A stretch of 64,000 nucleotides of DNA from an uncultured Oscillospiraceae bacterium (GTDB taxonomy: Bacteria; Bacillota; Clostridia; Oscillospirales; Oscillospiraceae), in assembly GCA_949841355.1 (NCBI GenBank), contig CATKZP010000008.1, positions 55,292 through 119,291 of the forward strand, written 5' to 3'. Shown in pieces: positions 60,346-64,000 of the stretch (its first letter is position 1; each line of letters opens with the position of its first letter). The notes under the pieces were generated by a model. It did not search any database. It had not been told where the DNA came from and was given only the letters and a program-made list of their open reading frames with translations. The position numbers and the translations under genes were made by a program.

Positions 60346-61287
60346 TCACCTATCCTTTCCGTACTGCTGTTGTTGTTTCAGTTCCGCCAGCACGTCCGGG
60401 GAAATACGCTCCACGAGCCGCTGGATATTATGTAATTCGCTTTCCAGCTTCGCTCGTTCCATTGTGTCCTGCATCTTGCCTTTTTCGCTGGCCTTTGCCC
60501 TTGCTTCCAGCTTCTTGTTTTCTTCCAGCAGGTCGGTAATCGTGACCTTGTACTTTTTCAACTGCCCGGAAAAGTTCTCCATCTGCGGGAACCACTTTTT
60601 CAGCATGGCGAGGGCTTCCTCTTTCTTCTTCCCTGCGTTCAGCGGGTTGATGCCATCCAGCGCCGATTCAATCGCCCTTGCCTGTTTGGAGAGGGAAACC
60701 GCCTGTTTGAAAAGGCGGGTGGGGATATGCTTTCTGCCTGTCTTGCTGGCACTCTCCCCACGCTCCAAGTCAGGATATTTCTCTACCATGTAGGCGTGAA
60801 AATCGTCCTGCCACTTTGTGAGGTTGGCTCTGTTCCCGATAATCTCTTTGGCGCACAGGCGGTTGTCCTGTGTCAGAGGAACGAAGGTCAAATGCAGGTG
60901 GGGCGTTTTCTCGTCCATGTGTACCACCGCCGACACGATATTCTCCCGGCCTACCCGCTGGATAAGAAAGTCAGCCGTCCGCTGGAAAAAGGCTTGTATC
61001 TCCTTTGGGGGCTTGTCCTTGAAAAACTCTGGGCTGGCGGTTATCAGCGTATCGACAAACCGGGTGCTGTCCTTGCGTGTCCTGCACCCGGCCTGTTCAA
61101 TGCGGCTCTGAATGAAGTGGTAATAGCGTCCCTCCGGCTTAACGATATGGAAATTGTACTTGCTCTTTGCTGTGTCAATATCCGGGTTGCTGGCATACTT
61201 TTCTTTCTGCCGTTCGTGATGGGCTTCCAGCGGCCTTGCCGGGTTGCCCTTGTGCTTTGCAAATCGCAGGATTGCGTATTGCGGCAA
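60346..61287 (-). CDS. MobV-family relaxase
   Basis: A 313-residue relaxase. It opens PQYAILRFAKHKGNPARPLE, the conserved MobV N-terminus with its motif I Arg/His residues, and has the metal site AVVHMDEKTPHLHLTFVPL. The C-terminal third is coiled coil (about 215-300). Start is TTG 61287, 9 bases after AGGAGGGAGG, in line with family N-termini; the open frame extends further upstream without support. It should nick an oriT just upstream, possibly the hairpin at 61320-61372. Confidence 0.88.
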   Translation of the reverse strand: MPQYAILRFAKHKGNPARPLEAHHERQKEKYASNPDIDTAKSKYNFHIVKPEGRYYHFIQSRIEQAGCRTRKDSTRFVDTLITASPEFFKDKPPKEIQAFFQRTADFLIQRVGRENIVSAVVHMDEKTPHLHLTFVPLTQDNRLCAKEIIGNRANLTKWQDDFHAYMVEKYPDLERGESASKTGRKHIPTRLFKQAVSLSKQARAIESALDGINPLNAGKKKEEALAMLKKWFPQMENFSGQLKKYKVTITDLLEENKKLEARAKASEKGKMQDTMERAKLESELHNIQRLVERISPDVLAELKQQQQYGKDR

Positions 61288-61319
61288 TCTATCAATCCTC
61301 CCTCCTGCGGACAGTTTGG

Positions 61320-61372
61320 GGGCTGTTTCGGGGGCGGGGCGTACAAACACACAGCCCCGCCCCGAACAGCCC
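61320..61372. other. GC-rich hairpin upstream of the MobV gene
   Basis: Bases 61320-61340 and 61354-61372 are near-perfect reverse complements (GCTGTTTCGGGGGCGGGGC and GCCCCGCCCCGAACAGC). It lies 33 bases before the relaxase start and 36 bases past the stop of the VLP gene. Candidate oriT or intercistronic terminator. Confidence 0.55.
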
Positions 61373-61407
61373 GGAAAAGTCCTTGATTTACGGGCTTTTG
61401 TCAGCCC

Positions 61408-61809
61408 CTATTTGTCCGTTTCCCTGCGCCGTTTCCGGTCGCTGGCGTTCTTCTGACGCCTATGTACCCGTCTGGCGCAGGCTTCACAATATTTTGCCCG
61501 GTTGGAACGGGGGACGAAAGCCGCCCCGCATTCGGCGCACCGCTTCACGCTGGCGCTGCGGAATATCTCCGCCTCCAGCGCCTTGTCCTGTGGCAGCACT
61601 GCCCAGCGGAACCACTTGCAGCAGACGGAATAGGAGATAGACTGGGGGCAGACACATTCCTCCCCATCGTCCAGCAACAGGCAGTTGCCGTTATCGTAGT
61701 TGCAGCAGGTTTTGCGAATGAGGGCGTTTGCCCGTCTGCGCTGCGCCGGGGTCATGCGGGGCAAGCCGCCGCCCGGTGTGCGCTCTATCCCTGGTATTTT
61801 TTTGCTCAT
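61408..61809 (-). CDS. Cysteine-rich VLP-domain protein
   Basis: A 133-residue basic protein with two cysteine clusters: LIRKTCCNYDNGNCLLLDDG with CVCPQS and SVCCKWF, then CAECGAAFVPRSNRAKYCEACA, a zinc ribbon. This is the cysteine-rich VLP family found next to mobilisation genes. ATG 61809 follows TGGAGG. Likely nucleic-acid binding and part of the mobilisation module. Function not established. Confidence 0.75.
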   Translation of the reverse strand: MSKKIPGIERTPGGGLPRMTPAQRRRANALIRKTCCNYDNGNCLLLDDGEECVCPQSISYSVCCKWFRWAVLPQDKALEAEIFRSASVKRCAECGAAFVPRSNRAKYCEACARRVHRRQKNASDRKRRRETDK

Positions 61810-62139
61810 GCGTTCCTCCATTTTCGCTTTACTGCCGTTTTCCCCGAAAGCCGTTCCTACCCCATTCCTGCGGCGTATCCCGGCATTGGTACGCTCTCCC
61901 TACTTCGGGACAGTGGCCAGAAGCGGGGTCACGGCGTACTTCCCCAGCCGGTAATATCTCTTTCGGACGGTCATTCACTTGTGCTTGTCCATCGATGAAC
62001 TAACACAAGTCTACACTTTTTTGACCGCCCGTCCCGTATATCCGAAAGGTTGGAAATCCCGCTGGAAAACACACTATTTCCACGCTCTCGGAATTGTGGT
62101 AGAATGAAAGAAACCGTAAGCTGACAAGGAGGGCGAGCC
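61810..62139. other. Intergenic region with an inverted repeat, between divergent genes
   Basis: No gene is supported. ACTTGTG at 61977-61983 and CACAAGT at 62004-62010 form an inverted repeat around CCATCGATG, followed by CTACACTTTTTT; this may be an oriT or regulator site. TAGAAT near 62098 could be the -10 of the DUF3795 gene. Confidence 0.35.
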
Positions 62140-62553
62140 ATGAAAATGCCAACAGAAAAAATGGATACGGCTATGTTTGCCCCCTGCGGCATGAACTGTT
62201 TGGTCTGCTATAAGCATTGTTATCATAAAAAGCCGTGTGCCGGTTGCTTGAACAGCGACATGGGCAAACCGGAACACTGCCGCAAATGCAAGATAAAAGA
62301 TTGTATCAAGGGCAAAGGGCTGTCCTATTGTTTTGAATGTCCCGATTATCCTTGCAAGCTGATTAAAAACCTTGAAAAAAGTTACAACAAAAGGTATCAG
62401 GCGAGCCTTATGGAGAACAGCGAGTTTGTTCGTCAGCCCGGTTTGGAAAGGTTCATGGAACAGCAGAAAGGGAAATATACTTGTCCCAAATGCGGAGGTA
62501 TCATTTCTATCCATGACAGAGAGTGCAGCGAGTGTCAAGAAAGCATGAAATAA
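62140..62553 (+). CDS. DUF3795 cysteine-rich protein
   Basis: A 137-residue protein with 14 or more cysteines. The N-terminal MFAPCGMNCLVCYKHCYHKKPCAGC and CRKCKIKDCI match DUF3795, and residues about 105-135 add a zinc ribbon (TCPKCGGIISIHDRECSEC). Metal or iron-sulfur binding is likely; function unknown. ATG 62140 follows AAGGAGGGCGAG. Followed by an XRE regulator gene 22 bases on. Confidence 0.8.
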   Translation: MKMPTEKMDTAMFAPCGMNCLVCYKHCYHKKPCAGCLNSDMGKPEHCRKCKIKDCIKGKGLSYCFECPDYPCKLIKNLEKSYNKRYQASLMENSEFVRQPGLERFMEQQKGKYTCPKCGGIISIHDRECSECQESMK

Positions 62554-62574
62554 GCATAAGAGGGGGTGTGTAGA

Positions 62575-63378
62575 TTGGCGTTGACAATACAGGAACGCTT
62601 GAAAGACCTGCGTGTGGAGCGTGGGCTGACGCTGGAACAGCTTGCGGAGCAGACACAACTCTCCAAGTCTGCGCTGGGCAGCTATGAAGCGGACGACTTC
62701 AAGGACATCAGCCACTATGCCCTTATCAAGCTGGCGAAGTTTTACGGCGTGACCGCTGATTATCTGTTAGGGCTGACCGAAACAAAAAGTCACCCAAACG
62801 CCAATCTTGCAGACCTGCGTTTGAGTGATGAAATGATTGACCTGCTGAAAAGTGGGCGAATTGATACCGCCTTGCTTTGTGAACTGGCGGCGCACCCGGA
62901 TTTTGTCAAGCTGCTGGCCGATATACAGATTTATGTTGAGGGTATCGCCGCAACACAGATACAGAACTTGAACGCATGGGTAGATGTGGCGAGGGCCGAA
63001 ATTATGGAGAAGTACCAGCCGGGGGAGCATGACAAGACCGCTGGTGTCCTGCAAGCCGCCCATGTGCGGGAGGGCGACTATTTCAGCAGCCGGGTACATC
63101 ACGACATAGACGCTATTATGGAGGACATACGGGAAGCACACAGGGGCAGGAGCGACAGCGCCCCGGAGAATACCATTGTGGACGAACTCAAGCGGGATTT
63201 GGAGGAAGTGGCGAACTTCAAAGGCAGTCGGGCGGAACACCTGTTGATGGTGTTGTGTAAGCAGACAAAACTGCGCTACACCAAGCTGACGGAGGAAGAA
63301 AAACAATGGCTGACCCGGATTGTACAAAAATCCGAGTTGACGAAAAGCTATGTGCCGCAACGGGGAAAACGGAAATAG
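62575..63378 (+). CDS. XRE-family transcriptional regulator
   Basis: A 267-residue regulator. The N-terminal HTH is IQERLKDLRVERGLTLEQLA and SALGSYEADDFKDISHYALI, followed by ADYLLGLTETKSHPNANLAD and a helical C-terminal domain of about 190 residues. This family is common on Clostridia mobile elements and may keep element genes silent. I start at TTG 62575 after AGAGGGGG; GTG 62566 is an alternative. Confidence 0.82.
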   Translation: MALTIQERLKDLRVERGLTLEQLAEQTQLSKSALGSYEADDFKDISHYALIKLAKFYGVTADYLLGLTETKSHPNANLADLRLSDEMIDLLKSGRIDTALLCELAAHPDFVKLLADIQIYVEGIAATQIQNLNAWVDVARAEIMEKYQPGEHDKTAGVLQAAHVREGDYFSSRVHHDIDAIMEDIREAHRGRSDSAPENTIVDELKRDLEEVANFKGSRAEHLLMVLCKQTKLRYTKLTEEEKQWLTRIVQKSELTKSYVPQRGKRK

Positions 63379-63413
63379 CGAGCGACAATCGAGAAATTGC
63401 GAGGTAAAAAGTA

Positions 63414-63944
63414 ATGTGTGGATTGATGTTAGTTAGGCCATGTAAACTTTATGCAGAACAAGTAATGTCATACAAAGAAGAAATGTCACAAAATGGGGAT
63501 AGCTTTGACGGTTGTGCAGGACTTGAAGATGTCTATTCATTTGATGAATGGATTGATTTTGAAGGAAGATTAAGAAAAAAGTATAAAACTGGATATGTTC
63601 CATCAGAAGTGTTTTTAGCGGTAAGACAAAGTGACAAATTTCTTGTCGGAATGATTGATTTTCGTCACCCATTATCGGATTTTCTTAAAAATTATGGGGG
63701 CAATATTGGATATAGTATTCGTCCATCAGAAAGGCAAAAAGGGTACGCGTCTGAAATGCTAAAACTGGTTTTGCCCATTTGTCGCGACTTCGGAGAAAGT
63801 AAGGTTTTATTAACCTGCGATAAAGGAAATGTAGCTTCACAAAGAACGATTATTAAAAATGGTGGGATGTTGGAGAACGAAATTTCTGATACAGTAGGTT
63901 TAAGTAAAAGTGGAATAATACAAAGATATTGGATTTCATTATAA
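63414..63944 (+). CDS. GNAT-family N-acetyltransferase
   Basis: A 176-residue GNAT protein with the acetyl-CoA motif NIGYSIRPSERQKGYASEML and the later LTCDKGNVASQRTIIKNGGM, as in aminoglycoside-like or ribosomal GNATs; substrate unknown. ATG 63414 is 8 bases after GAGGT. It is markedly AT-rich compared with the rest of the window, indicating recent transfer. Confidence 0.82.
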   Translation: MCGLMLVRPCKLYAEQVMSYKEEMSQNGDSFDGCAGLEDVYSFDEWIDFEGRLRKKYKTGYVPSEVFLAVRQSDKFLVGMIDFRHPLSDFLKNYGGNIGYSIRPSERQKGYASEMLKLVLPICRDFGESKVLLTCDKGNVASQRTIIKNGGMLENEISDTVGLSKSGIIQRYWISL

Positions 63945-64000
63945 CATCTTTCAACAATTCCTCGTCTGGGAGATAGCAAAGCCAGCCGAGCCAGTCAACG

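Larger units (their letters stand above)
58505..61809. mobile_element. Mobilizable element 2 (serine recombinase - MobV type)
   Basis: Minus-strand genes for a cysteine-rich VLP protein, a MobV relaxase, a small conserved protein and a large serine recombinase lie together, next to a chromosomal gene that seems truncated at about 58505-58520. The recombinase end defines one boundary; the other, to the right, may lie beyond the XRE and GNAT genes or outside the window. Confidence 0.5.

Overview
The window reads as chromosome of a high-GC gut Firmicute of the Clostridia, most like an Oscillospiraceae / Flavonifractor-Lawsonibacter relative. The basis is codon usage, strong AGGAGG-type ribosome binding sites, Firmicute families (CsoR, TepA-like protease, YetF/DUF421, BlaI/M56, AgrC/AgrA-like and GHKL kinases), and two Clostridia-type mobile elements carrying serine recombinases. 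No rRNA, complete tRNA or CRISPR array was seen. The genus is inference.

Layout. 1-4480: a minus-strand two-component/ABC locus (response regulator, ATPase, two permeases, histidine kinase). 4550-7981: a thioesterase and a copper module (CsoR repressor with a clear promoter/operator, then CopA with a CopZ-like domain fused at its C-terminus). 7989-10925: a minus-strand RluA/GNAT/membrane-protein operon and a Vat-like acetyltransferase. 11047-24119: a long minus-strand housekeeping block: TepA-like protease, aminopeptidase, CoaE, threonylcarbamoyl-AMP synthase, RF1, ABC-F, MurF, Ddl and DUF421/DUF4363, with many stop/start overlaps. A near-perfect parS-like site lies just upstream of guaA (24305). 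25875-29399 is a second RR/ABC/HK locus, followed by a VTC - DUF4956 - CotH cassette (29607-32557) that may be a surface phosphate/phosphorylation system.

32636-39748 holds a GNAT, a coiled-coil protein, an Agr-like two-component system, a MATE exporter, a 168-bp foldback MITE, an AT-rich CPBP protease and a MerR regulator. About 39.96-52.14 kb is an integrative mobilizable element: BlaI/M56 cargo, a sigma-like protein, a MobV-type relaxase preceded by repeated covarying stem-loops, a primase/helicase followed by periodic GTAC arrays, and a large serine recombinase with its own promoter. 52.4-56.6 kb is chromosomal-like (phosphoesterase, amino-acid permease, methyltransferase, second Vat) and contains an internally deleted copy of the 33-kb GNAT gene. 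56.6-58.5 kb is a mobile-element graveyard with a recombinase fragment, a tRNA 3' end fragment and an excisionase-like gene. From about 58.5 kb to at least 61.8 kb a second mobilizable element (serine recombinase, MobV, cysteine-rich VLP protein) follows, with DUF3795, XRE and GNAT genes beyond it.

The strongest candidates for unusual biology are the CopA-CopZ in-frame fusion with an internal ribosome binding site, the VTC/DUF4956/CotH cassette beside a two-component/ABC system, the covarying stem-loop repeats and the GTAC arrays of element 1, the parS-like site, and the foldback MITE.
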